Shown here piece by piece: positions 44,124 to 53,798 of a DNA stretch of 64,000 bases. This DNA comes from Mucilaginibacter gracilis. GTDB taxonomy: Bacteria; Bacteroidota; Bacteroidia; Sphingobacteriales; Sphingobacteriaceae. The stretch's first letter is position 1. The number at the start of each line of letters is the position of its first letter. The notes beneath the pieces are model-generated. The model had not been told where the DNA came from, ran no database searches, and saw only the letters and a list, made by a program, of their open reading frames with translations. Location: assembly GCF_003633615.1 (NCBI RefSeq), contig NZ_RBKU01000001.1:124001-188000 (forward strand), written 5' to 3'. Both the position numbers and the translations under genes were made by a program.

Positions 44124-44170
44124 ATCGGTTAACCGGCTGTTAGCTTTACCGCAACAGTAGGTTAACCGAT
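44124..44170. promoter_or_regulatory. intercistronic hairpin between the BcsB-like and glycosyltransferase genes
   Basis: Perfect 11-base arms atcggttaacc (44124-44134) and ggttaaccgat (44160-44170) enclose an inner ctgtt/aacag stem. No T run follows, so it is not a simple terminator. It could set relative expression or protect mRNA ends. Confidence 0.45.
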
Positions 44171-44204
44171 AATATTAAAAGCATTAAAAACTACCCTATC
44201 GATC

Positions 44205-46061
44205 ATGGCAAATTTCATAGATGAAACTATTCCGGTATATGATATCCTGATCAACGATAAGTTTATAACCAACACCGACCTTGAAAAAATACGCGATTTT
44301 TCATATCGCTCCGGAATATCCATCATCAAAATCATGCTCACCTTTGGGTATGTTTCCCGTAAAAACTACGAAAGATCGTTAAGCAACCATGGCTACGTAT
44401 TTGATACCAACGTACGCAACCAACCCATTGACACCGAAGTATTGCGGGTGCTCGATTTAAAACACATCAGCAACGTTTTTGCCCTGCCTATCCGGATAGA
44501 GAATAACCGGGTAGTTACCCTCATGGCCGACCCTACCGACCAGGAATTTATCAACTTTGTTTATGATACCTACGGCCTTGAACCCGAGATCATCCTGGCC
44601 TCCGACCTGGATATTGCCTGGATGAGCCACAAGCTTTTGGGCGAGCCCTACGTAAAATCGGCAGTGTTTGAGCTCATGAAAAGCGAACCCGCAAACTCGG
44701 CGGTAATTACGTTTTCAAATAACCAACTGTATGTAATGTTTGGCAGTATTGCGGTTATTGCAGCATTTTTATTTTTGAGTTTTATTAAAACGGCCATTGT
44801 TTTAAATGTAGTTGTCAGCACGTTTTTCTTAATAAGTATTCTGTTTAAATTATTTTTGGCACTAACGGGCTCACGCTTTGAGTTGCACCAGGCCGTAACT
44901 AAAGAGGAAATAAAAGCCGTTGTTGACGATACCCTCCCTATTTACACCATTCACTTACCGGTGTATAAAGAGGATAAATTGATTAAAAAACTAATCTGGA
45001 ACCTTCAAAGTTTAGATTATCCGCGCGAAAAGCTCGATATTAAGTTGCTGATAGAGGAAGACGATGATAAAACGCTTAACGCCGTTCGCGATCTTAATTT
45101 CCCGGCCATATTTGATGTTATTGTAGTACCCTTTCACGCGCCTAAAACTAAACCAAAGGCCTGCAATTATGGTTTACACTTCTCGCGCGGCAAGTACCTC
45201 ACCATTTACGATGCTGAAGACATCCCCGATACCGACCAGCTAAAAAAAGTAATTACCCTGTTTGAAAAACTACCCGAACGCTACATATGCATACAATGCG
45301 CGCTAAATTATTTTAACCGCAATGAAAACTTTTTAACCCGCATGTTTACACTGGAGTATTCGTACTGGTTTGATTATATGCTGCCCGGGTTAGATACCCT
45401 GGATATACCCATTCCGCTGGGTGGCACAAGCAATCACTTTAAATTAGATAAGCTGGTTGAGCTGGGCGGCTGGGACCCCTTTAACGTAACCGAGGATGCC
45501 GATTTAGGAGTAAGGGCCTATGCCAAAGGCTACAAAGTATCTATCGTAAACTCCACAACCTACGAAGAAGCCAATAACGAACCCTTTAACTGGATTCGCC
45601 AACGCTCGCGCTGGATAAAAGGCTACATGCAATCGTACCTGGTGCATATGCGTAACCCTGTTAAACTGTACCGTAAAATTGGTTTAAGAGGCTTTTTAGG
45701 CTTTAACTTTTTTATAGGGGCAACACCTTTAACGTTTTTAATTTATCCGGTTTTACTATCGCTTTTTATGTTTTATGTGGTGTTTGATTTTAGTTTCATT
45801 AAATCATTGTTTCCTAACTGGGTGCTGTTTATATCTATTTTTAACCTCATTGTTGGCAACGTATTAATGGTTTATATAAACATGATGGCCGTATTTAAGC
45901 GTCGTTATTACGAGCTTATTTTGTTTGCACTAGCCAACCCAATATATTGGCTTTTACACTCTATATCGGCTTACAAAGGGCTTTATCAATTAATAGTAAA
46001 ACCTTTTTACTGGGAAAAAACAAATCATGGTTTAAGTAAGGTAAATAACGCCAACAAGTAA
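44205..46061 (+). CDS. processive family 2 glycosyltransferase with MshEN/GspE N-terminal domain
   Basis: 618 residues. Residues about 10-155 resemble the MshEN/GspE N-terminal domain (SGISIIKIMLTFGYVSRKNY), which in other proteins can bind c-di-GMP. Two membrane segments (about 180-230) lead to a GT2 domain with the DxD-type motif (YDAEDIPD), TEDADLG and the QRSRWIKGY motif of processive synthases. Three more membrane segments follow. This is the polymerase of the locus; the BcsB-like protein is its periplasmic partner. It resembles BcsA but lacks a C-terminal PilZ domain, so the MshEN domain may take over control. Confidence 0.9.
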   Translation: MANFIDETIPVYDILINDKFITNTDLEKIRDFSYRSGISIIKIMLTFGYVSRKNYERSLSNHGYVFDTNVRNQPIDTEVLRVLDLKHISNVFALPIRIENNRVVTLMADPTDQEFINFVYDTYGLEPEIILASDLDIAWMSHKLLGEPYVKSAVFELMKSEPANSAVITFSNNQLYVMFGSIAVIAAFLFLSFIKTAIVLNVVVSTFFLISILFKLFLALTGSRFELHQAVTKEEIKAVVDDTLPIYTIHLPVYKEDKLIKKLIWNLQSLDYPREKLDIKLLIEEDDDKTLNAVRDLNFPAIFDVIVVPFHAPKTKPKACNYGLHFSRGKYLTIYDAEDIPDTDQLKKVITLFEKLPERYICIQCALNYFNRNENFLTRMFTLEYSYWFDYMLPGLDTLDIPIPLGGTSNHFKLDKLVELGGWDPFNVTEDADLGVRAYAKGYKVSIVNSTTYEEANNEPFNWIRQRSRWIKGYMQSYLVHMRNPVKLYRKIGLRGFLGFNFFIGATPLTFLIYPVLLSLFMFYVVFDFSFIKSLFPNWVLFISIFNLIVGNVLMVYINMMAVFKRRYYELILFALANPIYWLLHSISAYKGLYQLIVKPFYWEKTNHGLSKVNNANK

Positions 46062-46104
46062 TACCAACGGCTTACACAAATTATTTACAATCCTTGTTTT
46101 ATTA

Positions 46105-47703
46105 ATGAAAAAACGCAGGTTATTATATTTAATTGCAATTTCTATACTGCTTGCCATCTATTACCTTATAGTGGGCATAAACATGTACCATGCGGGTTAT
46201 CACAATCACGAGGCACTTTTCTACGTCGAAAAGGCGCGTATCATTTTCGAAGGTGCCGGCGATAGGTTAAAGGTAATTGGCTTAACATCGCCTATATTTC
46301 CGTTTTACGGTGTACTGCCCATTGTTGGGGCCAAATTCAGCTACGCGCTCGCCCCTATATTTGCATCGGCAATTGGCACGGCCTTGTTGTTTTTAATAAT
46401 AGGCCTGTGTGTAATTAGAACCACTAACGAAAACTTTTTTGTTCTCCTACTTATCATTCTGTTTACGCTCCACCCCGGTATCTTATACACGGCATGTTCG
46501 GGCAAGGGTATATACCTATCCCTCATTTTCTTTTTCCTGTTTTTTTATAACATATTCAGGTTCTATTATTCCAACACAACATTTCACATTTCAATTGCCA
46601 GTATCATATTTGTGATACTCATCTTTTGCGATTACCGGTTTATATGGATAACCCTGTTTTTTATACCCCTCATTATATCAATAGCAATACAGAGCCTTAA
46701 TCTCGGCGAAAAGCAGTCTATTTTCCGTTTGTTTTTAAGTTTCAACAGCCCATCGTTAAGGCGCAAACTGGTAAACAAAACATTTGCCATGTATGTAATC
46801 ATCTTTATTTTACCTATCATATCAATTTTTTGTTATAAGGTATTAAACCAAACCCACGCTAACGATTTTAACTATTTTAACGATAACCCCTATGCAAGCT
46901 GGGTTGTATTGGTTGATAAGCTCGAATGTTCAATAACACCCGTTATTGATAATTACAAAATACCCGAGGTTAGCTTTTTAACTTCAGTAAGGATGCTGGT
47001 ATTTTGCCCGCTTATCATTTTAGCTGCCTATTTTTTCCGCTCTAACACGCAACACCTTTTAACCATACTTATCCCCTTTGGCCTGGTTGAATTTTTTAAA
47101 ATAAAATACGATAACACATTTTTACCCATGCAGTATTACCTCATCTTTTTGGTAATATCGTTTTTAACCTTAGTGTTTAAGGGGCACCTCATTTCGCGGC
47201 ATGTTGGCTATAAAGTTTTAATATCGGTGTTGGTTGGCGTACAAATTTATACCGGCTATTATTTTCTTAAAAATTCGTTTATCGAAAGCGAAAAAAACTT
47301 TCTCACTTTCAATAGAAACAGCAATGGCAGCTCCGATGCTTACGACGAATACAAAGATGTTGCAAGCTATATTAACCACTTGCCCCGTAATTCGCAGGTA
47401 TTGGTTGACGATGCCAACGCCTATCCCATAGTCGCTTTTGTTAAAGACATGCAGGCTATTACGCTACCCTACCAAAGCTCGTTTTTAAGTGCCATTGAAA
47501 ACCCCAATAAGTATGTTGATTATGTTTTGATAACTACTTTTGAGAACCCGGTGGGTGGCTTTACCCAACTTAATTATAAATACAAGGATATTATGGAGAA
47601 GAAGAACGATATTCGCCTGTATCCTGTTTTTGAGTCGGATAATTGGATAGTTTATAAAATAACAACCGCACGCAACGCCAGCAGCGACTATCTGGATTAT
47701 TAA
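46105..47703 (+). CDS. polytopic membrane protein of the polysaccharide operon, GT-C-like
   Basis: 532 residues with about ten hydrophobic segments and a large soluble C-terminal part (about 400-520). The layout and the early loop (YHNHEALFYVEKARII, where an acidic residue could serve catalysis) resemble GT-C glycosyltransferases such as the ArnT/PMT type. No exact family motif is certain. It may modify or export the polymer. Its start is 43 bp after the polymerase stop. Confidence 0.7.
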   Translation: MKKRRLLYLIAISILLAIYYLIVGINMYHAGYHNHEALFYVEKARIIFEGAGDRLKVIGLTSPIFPFYGVLPIVGAKFSYALAPIFASAIGTALLFLIIGLCVIRTTNENFFVLLLIILFTLHPGILYTACSGKGIYLSLIFFFLFFYNIFRFYYSNTTFHISIASIIFVILIFCDYRFIWITLFFIPLIISIAIQSLNLGEKQSIFRLFLSFNSPSLRRKLVNKTFAMYVIIFILPIISIFCYKVLNQTHANDFNYFNDNPYASWVVLVDKLECSITPVIDNYKIPEVSFLTSVRMLVFCPLIILAAYFFRSNTQHLLTILIPFGLVEFFKIKYDNTFLPMQYYLIFLVISFLTLVFKGHLISRHVGYKVLISVLVGVQIYTGYYFLKNSFIESEKNFLTFNRNSNGSSDAYDEYKDVASYINHLPRNSQVLVDDANAYPIVAFVKDMQAITLPYQSSFLSAIENPNKYVDYVLITTFENPVGGFTQLNYKYKDIMEKKNDIRLYPVFESDNWIVYKITTARNASSDYLDY

Positions 47704-47759
47704 GCCTGCTGTAAAATACTGCACCCCAATATTTTTTAAGTGCCTATCCATTACAAACT

Positions 47760-48212
47760 ATGAGTGCCTTAAAACAGCAATTACTACAACAGTGCATTAA
47801 TTACGTACAAAACAAAATAGATAACGCCCAACAGGCTATTCTATCTGCCCAGCAGGCATCTAACGATGATACAAAAAGCAGCGCCGGCGATAAGTACGAA
47901 ACATCGCGCGAGATGATGCAGCAAGATACAAACCGCAACATGAATCAGCTAAGCGAAGCCAGCAAGCTAATGGTTGCTTTAAATAGAATTAATATTACCG
48001 GCAATGCCCTAAAAGCCGAATTAGGCAGCCTGGTAATTACCACCAACGGCAGTTTTTTTTTATCAATTAGCGCAGGCGCGCTAACGGTTGATAAGCAAAC
48101 CTATATAGCCGTTTCGCCGGCCTCGCCTATAGGTTTATTGCTTAAAGGCCAAAAGCAAGGCAACCAGTTTACCCTAAACGGTAAAATTTATTTAATAGAA
48201 AAGGTGATGTAA
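47760..48212 (+). CDS. GreA/GreB-like protein
   Basis: 150 residues. An N-terminal coiled-coil hairpin (about 5-85; INYVQNKIDNAQQAILSAQQ, then DKYETSREMMQQDTNRN) is joined to a compact C-terminal beta domain (GSLVITTNGSFFLSISAG). This is the plan of transcript-cleavage factors of the GreA/B family found in Bacteroidota; some are mislabelled 3-oxoacyl-ACP synthase. Acidic residues at the hairpin tip (DDTKSSAGDKYE) would reach the polymerase active site. Not a clear part of the polysaccharide locus. Confidence 0.75.
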   Translation: MSALKQQLLQQCINYVQNKIDNAQQAILSAQQASNDDTKSSAGDKYETSREMMQQDTNRNMNQLSEASKLMVALNRINITGNALKAELGSLVITTNGSFFLSISAGALTVDKQTYIAVSPASPIGLLLKGQKQGNQFTLNGKIYLIEKVM

Positions 48213-48222
48213 TTTTTAGGTA

Positions 48223-48270
48223 ATTAAACAACAAAGTCCGCTATAATAATAACGGACTTTGCTGTTTAAT
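48223..48270. terminator. bidirectional terminator between convergent genes
   Basis: Eighteen-base arms (48223-48240 and 48253-48270) pair with one wobble; the core is acaaagtccg/cggactttg. The outer part is A/T-rich on each side. It lies between the Gre-like gene and ugd, which converge. Confidence 0.85.
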
Positions 48271-48291
48271 TCATTGATTTATAAACCAATA

Positions 48292-49602
48292 TTAACTCAC
48301 AATTTTACGACCGATGCTGTTGTAATAAAAACCACAGTCAATCATTTTTTGCAAATCGTAAAGGTTTCTGCCGTCAAATATAACTTTGTTTTTAAGCAGC
48401 TTGGCTACCTGGTCAAAATCAGGCGTGCGGAATAACGACCATTCGGTAACTATAAGCAATGCATCGGCATCATGCAGGGCACTGTAAGGGTCGGCTGCAT
48501 AACTTATCTTGTTCCCTATCAGGTTACGCACATTGTTCATTCCTTCAGGGTCAAACGCTGTTATGGTGGCACCGGCTGCAACCAGCTCGTCAATAATATA
48601 TAAAGCTGGTGCTTCTCTAATATCATCGGTTTCCGGTTTGAAAGCCAAACCCCACAAAGCAAACTTTTTACCCTTTACATCACCGTTAAAGTATTTTTTT
48701 ACCTTGCCAGAAAGTACAGTTTTTTGGCTTTCATTTACTTCAATAACCGAGTTTAAAATTTTAAAGTCGTATTTATTCTCATCTGCCGATTTAACCAGGG
48801 CCTGTACATCTTTAGGGAAACAGCTACCGCCGTAACCTACACCAGGAAACAAAAATCTGCGGCCTATACGGTCGTCAGATCCGATGCCCTTTCTTACCAT
48901 ATCCACATCAGCACCTACCAGTTCGCACAGGTTAGCCACTTCGTTCATAAAGGTAATTTTGGTTGCCAAAAACGAGTTTGCAGCGTATTTTGTTAATTCG
49001 GACGAACGCTCATCCATGAAAATGATAGGATTACCCTGGCGCACATAAGGGCCATATAATTCGCCCATTAATTTGCGAGCCCTTTCGCTTTGGGTACCTA
49101 TAACCACCCGGTCGGGTTTCATAAAGTCTTCTACAGCCACACCCTCTCTCAAAAATTCAGGGTTTGATACCACGTCAAATTCTACAGTGGTTTGGCTATC
49201 CATAGCTGCACGTACCTTATCTGCCGTGCCCACCGGTACGGTTGATTTGGTTACAATTACCTTATAATCGGTTATCAGCTTGCCTATATCTTTAGCTGCG
49301 CCAAGTACATAGCTCAGGTCGGCACTACCATCTCCACCCGGAGGCGTTGGCAGTGCTAAAAATATAATTTGTGCTTCGGCTATTGCAGATCCAAGGTCGG
49401 TAGTAAAGTGTAGTCGCTCCTGGGCAATATTCCTGTGAAATAAAATATCAAGTCCTGGTTCATAGATCGGCAATTTACCGTTCTGCATCATTTTTACCTT
49501 ATCTGCGTTAATATCCACGCAAATTACCTGGTTGCCGGTTTCTGCTAAACATGTGCCTGTTACAAGGCCAACATAGCCCGTGCCTACTACTGCTATTTTC
49601 AT
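48292..49602 (-). CDS. ugd: UDP-glucose 6-dehydrogenase
   Basis: 436 residues from ATG 49602 (MKIAVVGTGYVGLVTG); the longer frame adds 19 implausible residues. The N-terminal NAD-binding GxGxxG, the catalytic Cys in GVGYGGSCFPKDVQAL and the central helix are all present, followed by the UDP-binding C-terminal domain (KPETDDIREAPAL). It makes UDP-glucuronate for surface polysaccharides, and may feed the nearby synthase locus. Confidence 0.96.
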   Translation of the reverse strand: MKIAVVGTGYVGLVTGTCLAETGNQVICVDINADKVKMMQNGKLPIYEPGLDILFHRNIAQERLHFTTDLGSAIAEAQIIFLALPTPPGGDGSADLSYVLGAAKDIGKLITDYKVIVTKSTVPVGTADKVRAAMDSQTTVEFDVVSNPEFLREGVAVEDFMKPDRVVIGTQSERARKLMGELYGPYVRQGNPIIFMDERSSELTKYAANSFLATKITFMNEVANLCELVGADVDMVRKGIGSDDRIGRRFLFPGVGYGGSCFPKDVQALVKSADENKYDFKILNSVIEVNESQKTVLSGKVKKYFNGDVKGKKFALWGLAFKPETDDIREAPALYIIDELVAAGATITAFDPEGMNNVRNLIGNKISYAADPYSALHDADALLIVTEWSLFRTPDFDQVAKLLKNKVIFDGRNLYDLQKMIDCGFYYNSIGRKIVS

Positions 49603-49841
49603 ACTTGTCGTTTTTGGTTGACTTACTTTCTTGCCGACGAATATAAATATTCCTTGCAATTATTGCATTATTATTTTGCAAACAAATTGGCAAAAATATT
49701 GTATCATTTTTACATTTTACTCTTGTTTTTATACTAAACAGTTAAAATTAAGAGTAAAAAATAAAATAATGGCAAATTTAAAAAAATGCATTTTTGAGTT
49801 TCTCTAACTATCATTTATGCAACATAAGCCCAATATTTATG

Positions 49842-49893
49842 CAACAATCCTCAATTTAGCACCGTTAAAGCTATACTAAATTGAGGATTGTTG
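49842..49893. other. perfect 18-bp inverted repeat between J-domain gene and ugd
   Basis: Arms 49842-49859 (caacaatcctcaatttag) and 49876-49893 are exact complements with a 16-base loop. No clear T run on either side, but it sits 28 bases beyond the stop of the minus-strand J-domain gene and could still end its transcript. The other 200 bases or so of this 318-bp gap are AT-rich, hold the ugd upstream region, and show nothing else. Confidence 0.6.
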
Positions 49894-49920
49894 ATTAAAT
49901 TAAACAGCAAAAAAGCCGGC

Positions 49921-50373
49921 TTATGCTACTGCTTCCTGGCGTTTGGTTAGGTTGCGGTAAACAAATGTATTGTAGATATGCCTGCGGGCAAATCTACCCG
50001 GCGAATCAGCATTAATCAATTTTACGTACACAGCCTTTGGCACATCAAAATACTCATAACTGCTACCATCTAAAAAAGTAATTTGTAGCGTTTGCGATTT
50101 GTATTCAAAATCGGCAATGTTTGATGATGTAGTGGTTTCTGTATATTCGGCTAATGATTGCTGGCGGGTTTCGGGAGCAATGCTTACCAAAAAATGATAG
50201 GCTTCAATAATGTGTTTGCTTTTTTCTTCTGCTTCCAATTTACCTTCGTGGTTATCCTGAAATTTATCAGGGTGCCAGTCTTTCATTAAATTGCGGTAAA
50301 TGGTTTTTAGTTCCTTTAATTCGGCAGCTTCAGTTACTCCAAGTAACTTTCTGTAATCGACAATTTTTTTCAT
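49921..50373 (-). CDS. J-domain protein with C-terminal KTSC domain
   Basis: 150 residues. A J domain (about 5-72) has the HPD motif in MKDWHPDKFQD, so it should stimulate a DnaK-type ATPase. The C-terminal KTSC domain (about 88-142; LQITFLDGSSYEYFDVPKAV) is an RNA-binding-like fold often found in small proteins. No Gly/Phe region or zinc finger, so it is not DnaJ itself. The two-domain pairing suggests a DnaK co-chaperone aimed at nucleic-acid-bound clients, but that is inference. Confidence 0.85.
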   Translation of the reverse strand: MKKIVDYRKLLGVTEAAELKELKTIYRNLMKDWHPDKFQDNHEGKLEAEEKSKHIIEAYHFLVSIAPETRQQSLAEYTETTTSSNIADFEYKSQTLQITFLDGSSYEYFDVPKAVYVKLINADSPGRFARRHIYNTFVYRNLTKRQEAVA

Positions 50374-50491
50374 GATATTAATATTGATTATTGTCGTTGA
50401 AAGCCTTTAATGTACTGATTTTCAAGAAATAATTTTCGCCGCAAAGGTATCAATTAAGAATGACTTATTTTACCCCAAACCGCAAAATAGT

Positions 50492-50854
50492 TTAGAATGC
50501 TTTAAGGTGCTTTTTAAGGTTTATAAAGGCTTCCGGGTGCTCGTCATCGTTCAGGGTTACTATCAGTACACCGTTACCAGTAGGGTTACCATATTTTTTT
50601 ACCGAAACGCTATCATTTAAAAGCGAGAAACTGCGCAGCCAATTCCATTTTATCGATTTAAAGTATAAACTATCAGCACGATACTCCTTATTGTGGCTGC
50701 GTACAATATCAACCGTTGTTAAATGGGTTGTAAAATTAAGTTGCACCCTACCACTGCCTTTTAAAATTGGTTGTATAGGCGGCACAACCTTTTGTGCCTT
50801 TAAAACTAACGGCCCCGTAAGTAAAACGGCTAAAACAATTAATAAAGCTTTCAT
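50492..50854 (-). CDS. small secreted hypothetical protein
   Basis: 120 residues from ATG 50854 (MKALLIVLAVLLTGPLVLKA), a clear signal peptide. The mature part is beta-rich with a block VQLNFTTHLTTVDIVRS and ends NLKKHLKAF. No family recognised; no lipobox. Probably periplasmic. The upstream part of the frame (50914-50855) is not needed and lacks a good start. Confidence 0.6.
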   Translation of the reverse strand: MKALLIVLAVLLTGPLVLKAQKVVPPIQPILKGSGRVQLNFTTHLTTVDIVRSHNKEYRADSLYFKSIKWNWLRSFSLLNDSVSVKKYGNPTGNGVLIVTLNDDEHPEAFINLKKHLKAF

Positions 50855-51045
50855 TTCAAAATCATTTTTACCTAATGTAGTATTTGTGGTTTTACACCGT
50901 TGTAGCATCACCATTGTAACATTTTAACTATATCATTTTCAGTTTTTTTACATCATTGGGCTGCATTTGTGGCAGCATATTTATTTAAGCAAGCACTACC
51001 GCGCGCTAAATTACAACAAGGCTTATGGTAAGCCCTGCCAATACA

Positions 51046-53514
51046 TTATAGGCCAAGCCTTAGCCCCACTCTAAAGCCATTAGCTACGTGGCCGCCATTA
51101 ATAAACGATGTACCGTACATGGCACGCAAGCCCAGGTATTCTAAGCCAAAGCCCAGTTCGGTATAATTTTTTAAGCTTGGGGTTGCCAGGTAATTTACGT
51201 CCACAATTTCCTGCAATTTAAACTTGCGTATCAAGGGCAGTTTATTGGTTATAAAGCCTGAGAAATTGTGCTCAAGGTGCCCTTCCAGATATTCGGTATT
51301 GGTGCTGTATTTATAGTAATCAAGCAATAAAAACTTGTTAATACTTGCTTCGTATACCGATAGTTGGTTACCGTTAAAATGTTTATAATCGGTAAAATAG
51401 ATGCTATTGGTATTTAAAAACTTACCGGCTCCTACGTAAAATGATGTTTTGCCATAAAAGCCTAAACTAATGTTTGACTTGGATATATCCGCCGATAGCA
51501 AATCGTAGTCCACATCCGACCCAAATATGTTTTTAATACCCTTTGTATAGCTTAAACCAATAGTCGGATACTTTGATGGGAAATACCGCCTGCCGGAGGG
51601 TAAGGTTTCGTATTTATTACTAAAATCGTAAGTGGTACGAAAGCCTATTTTAAACGCCTGGCTATTGGCGAACAAAGGGCTGTTGCTATAGGGCGAAAAA
51701 GGGTTGTTTGAAGTGAACTGCCTGCTATCCTGGTAAAAAAACGAGTAATTTGACGTATTGTTTAACCAGCTCCTATCGGCAAACTCGGTAGAAAAAGCAG
51801 CCTGCCAGCCACCGGTTATCCTCCGCGAAAGCGAGATACCGGCAAAATCTTTTTGGTAAAACTTTTGGTAGTTTTGGCGTAGGTAAAGGCTGTACGAGGT
51901 ATTTAAATTTAAGGCTTTGCCAAATGGTTGCTGATTATTCATATCTACCACATCAGATCCTAAATCAAAACCGAAAATAAATTTATCTACAGGCGTAGTG
52001 CCGTTTAAGCTGCCGTGTATGTTATGATCGGAAAAGCCGTATTTTAAATTTGCAGCCAATCTAACAAAGCGATTGGTTAAACTATCTATATTTTTAAAAT
52101 ACGAAGCATTATAACTCAACACAAAACCCTGCACGGTATTGTACTGTATTGATGATAAAAGCGAACCAAAATTATAATACTCCTTACTAAACCTGTTACG
52201 ATGGCTGTAACCGCGACCGTAAATAAATTGATCTGCTTTAAATTTATTGTAAATACGATCGAGCGAGTCGAGATATGGTTTGGATTCGCGCTTTTGTGCC
52301 AGTATTTGCTTTTTTTGATAATCAACAGTTTCTTCGCTGGTTAAAGGTATTGGCCTTTCGGCATTCCAGTAAGTCGAATCCTTTTTATTAACCTCTTTGG
52401 TTATTTTAAGCACTTCGGCAAATTCCTTTTTATTGATAATCGGGTTTAAGTTGTAATCTTTATAGATAGAAATATAATATCCGCCAATGCGGAAACCAAA
52501 TATCCCGCCTGTAAAATCAAAACGGATGGTAGATGGCATCCACACATTTTTACTAACCGGGTAAAATTGCTCGCTTACTTTAAGGGTATCAACAAAATTA
52601 AGGTTAGCTTTTTTTGTCATGTACAAATCCAAACCATATATCCGCCAGCTATCCTCCAGTATATAAATCACGCCCGAAAAAGCAGGATCATAATCGCGCC
52701 TTGGTATCACCTGTATTTTATTAACGGTTTCGCCATTTTCAACAGTGGTACCCAATAGTTTATACCGGTAGTACAACATAGCATTATCGGCTATAGGCGA
52801 TACAAAAGGGCGGTTACTTATACCCTCCCACTCTTCAAAATTGGCATAAAAGTTAACCCGCATATCTGATGCCCGGTTAAAGCTAAAAGCATTGTTACGG
52901 CCCGATACCTTTGACGAAATCATCTCCTCATGTATATTATCTGGCTTCATAAATGTGACTTTTGACTGCGATTCCGACAAATAAACAATGCCCCTGCGGT
53001 TAGAGTCCAACCCGTTTTCGCGGGCCATTTTATTAATATCAGCACCTAAAAACTTTTTTGGTGCAGCCAATAACTTTTGCAAGCCTTTAATGTAAACCTC
53101 GGCACTGTAGGCATTAACCTGATTAAGGTAAGTTTTGCGTTTTTTTATTGCCTTACGGATGATGGCATAAGCAGGGTCTTCGCCATTACCGTTTATCAGC
53201 ACATCTTTTAATTGGTACAGTTCGGCGGCAAGCCTAATATTAATTACTTTGCTTGCCTTCAAATCAATCTTCCGGCTATCCTGCCTAAAGCCCACGGCTC
53301 TAAAAAACACTTCATACTCGCCCGCGCTTAGCTGTATCTGATAATTGCCATCGCTATTTGCGGACGTACCCTTAGTGGTATTTTTCACATAAATGGTAGC
53401 AAACGGCACACCTTTACCTGCTTCATCGGTTATAGTGCCGCTGAGTGTTAGCAGTTGTGCAAAAGATTTAAAACCAATTAATAAAAAAGCTGTAAGAACT
53501 AAACATTTTTTCAT
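51046..53514 (-). CDS. DUF5686 outer-membrane protein with carboxypeptidase-like regulatory domain
   Basis: 822 residues. A signal peptide (CLVLTAFLLIGFKSFAQ) precedes a CarboxypepD_reg-like beta domain (about 22-105; LSGTITDEAGKGVPFATIYV) and a long DUF5686 region predicted to be a 16-22 strand barrel, ending with an aromatic-rich strand (GFRVGLRLGL) as in outer-membrane proteins. No TonB box or plug, so it is not a SusC-type transporter. Widespread in Bacteroidota, function unknown. It is transcribed alone. Confidence 0.9.
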   Translation of the reverse strand: MKKCLVLTAFLLIGFKSFAQLLTLSGTITDEAGKGVPFATIYVKNTTKGTSANSDGNYQIQLSAGEYEVFFRAVGFRQDSRKIDLKASKVINIRLAAELYQLKDVLINGNGEDPAYAIIRKAIKKRKTYLNQVNAYSAEVYIKGLQKLLAAPKKFLGADINKMARENGLDSNRRGIVYLSESQSKVTFMKPDNIHEEMISSKVSGRNNAFSFNRASDMRVNFYANFEEWEGISNRPFVSPIADNAMLYYRYKLLGTTVENGETVNKIQVIPRRDYDPAFSGVIYILEDSWRIYGLDLYMTKKANLNFVDTLKVSEQFYPVSKNVWMPSTIRFDFTGGIFGFRIGGYYISIYKDYNLNPIINKKEFAEVLKITKEVNKKDSTYWNAERPIPLTSEETVDYQKKQILAQKRESKPYLDSLDRIYNKFKADQFIYGRGYSHRNRFSKEYYNFGSLLSSIQYNTVQGFVLSYNASYFKNIDSLTNRFVRLAANLKYGFSDHNIHGSLNGTTPVDKFIFGFDLGSDVVDMNNQQPFGKALNLNTSYSLYLRQNYQKFYQKDFAGISLSRRITGGWQAAFSTEFADRSWLNNTSNYSFFYQDSRQFTSNNPFSPYSNSPLFANSQAFKIGFRTTYDFSNKYETLPSGRRYFPSKYPTIGLSYTKGIKNIFGSDVDYDLLSADISKSNISLGFYGKTSFYVGAGKFLNTNSIYFTDYKHFNGNQLSVYEASINKFLLLDYYKYSTNTEYLEGHLEHNFSGFITNKLPLIRKFKLQEIVDVNYLATPSLKNYTELGFGLEYLGLRAMYGTSFINGGHVANGFRVGLRLGL

Positions 53515-53763
53515 TTATAAAACGGGATTACTATTGAAGTTGAAATATAGCCAAATAAAATTTGAGCAAACGTTAAATGTTGTTAATTATCAAAATTGCA
53601 ACAATTGATTAAAAAAACGCGCGTTATATCATCTTAAAAGCACAATTACACTTTCCAAATTTATAATTATAAAAAACTGTATTACAGTTACTTAAAAACA
53701 AAAAAGCTAACAATAAAAAAATTAAAATTTTAACGTTATAACATATAAAAGCACTATTCAATT

Positions 53764-53793
53764 TTGAATAGTGTTAAACATTTGTTAATTTTG
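53764..53793 (+). promoter_or_regulatory. strong promoter of an RNA candidate
   Basis: TTG (53764-53766), 19-base spacer, TAATTTTG (53786-53793): exact match to the Bacteroidota consensus. No open frame follows. Confidence 0.7.
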
Positions 53794-53798
53794 TTATC

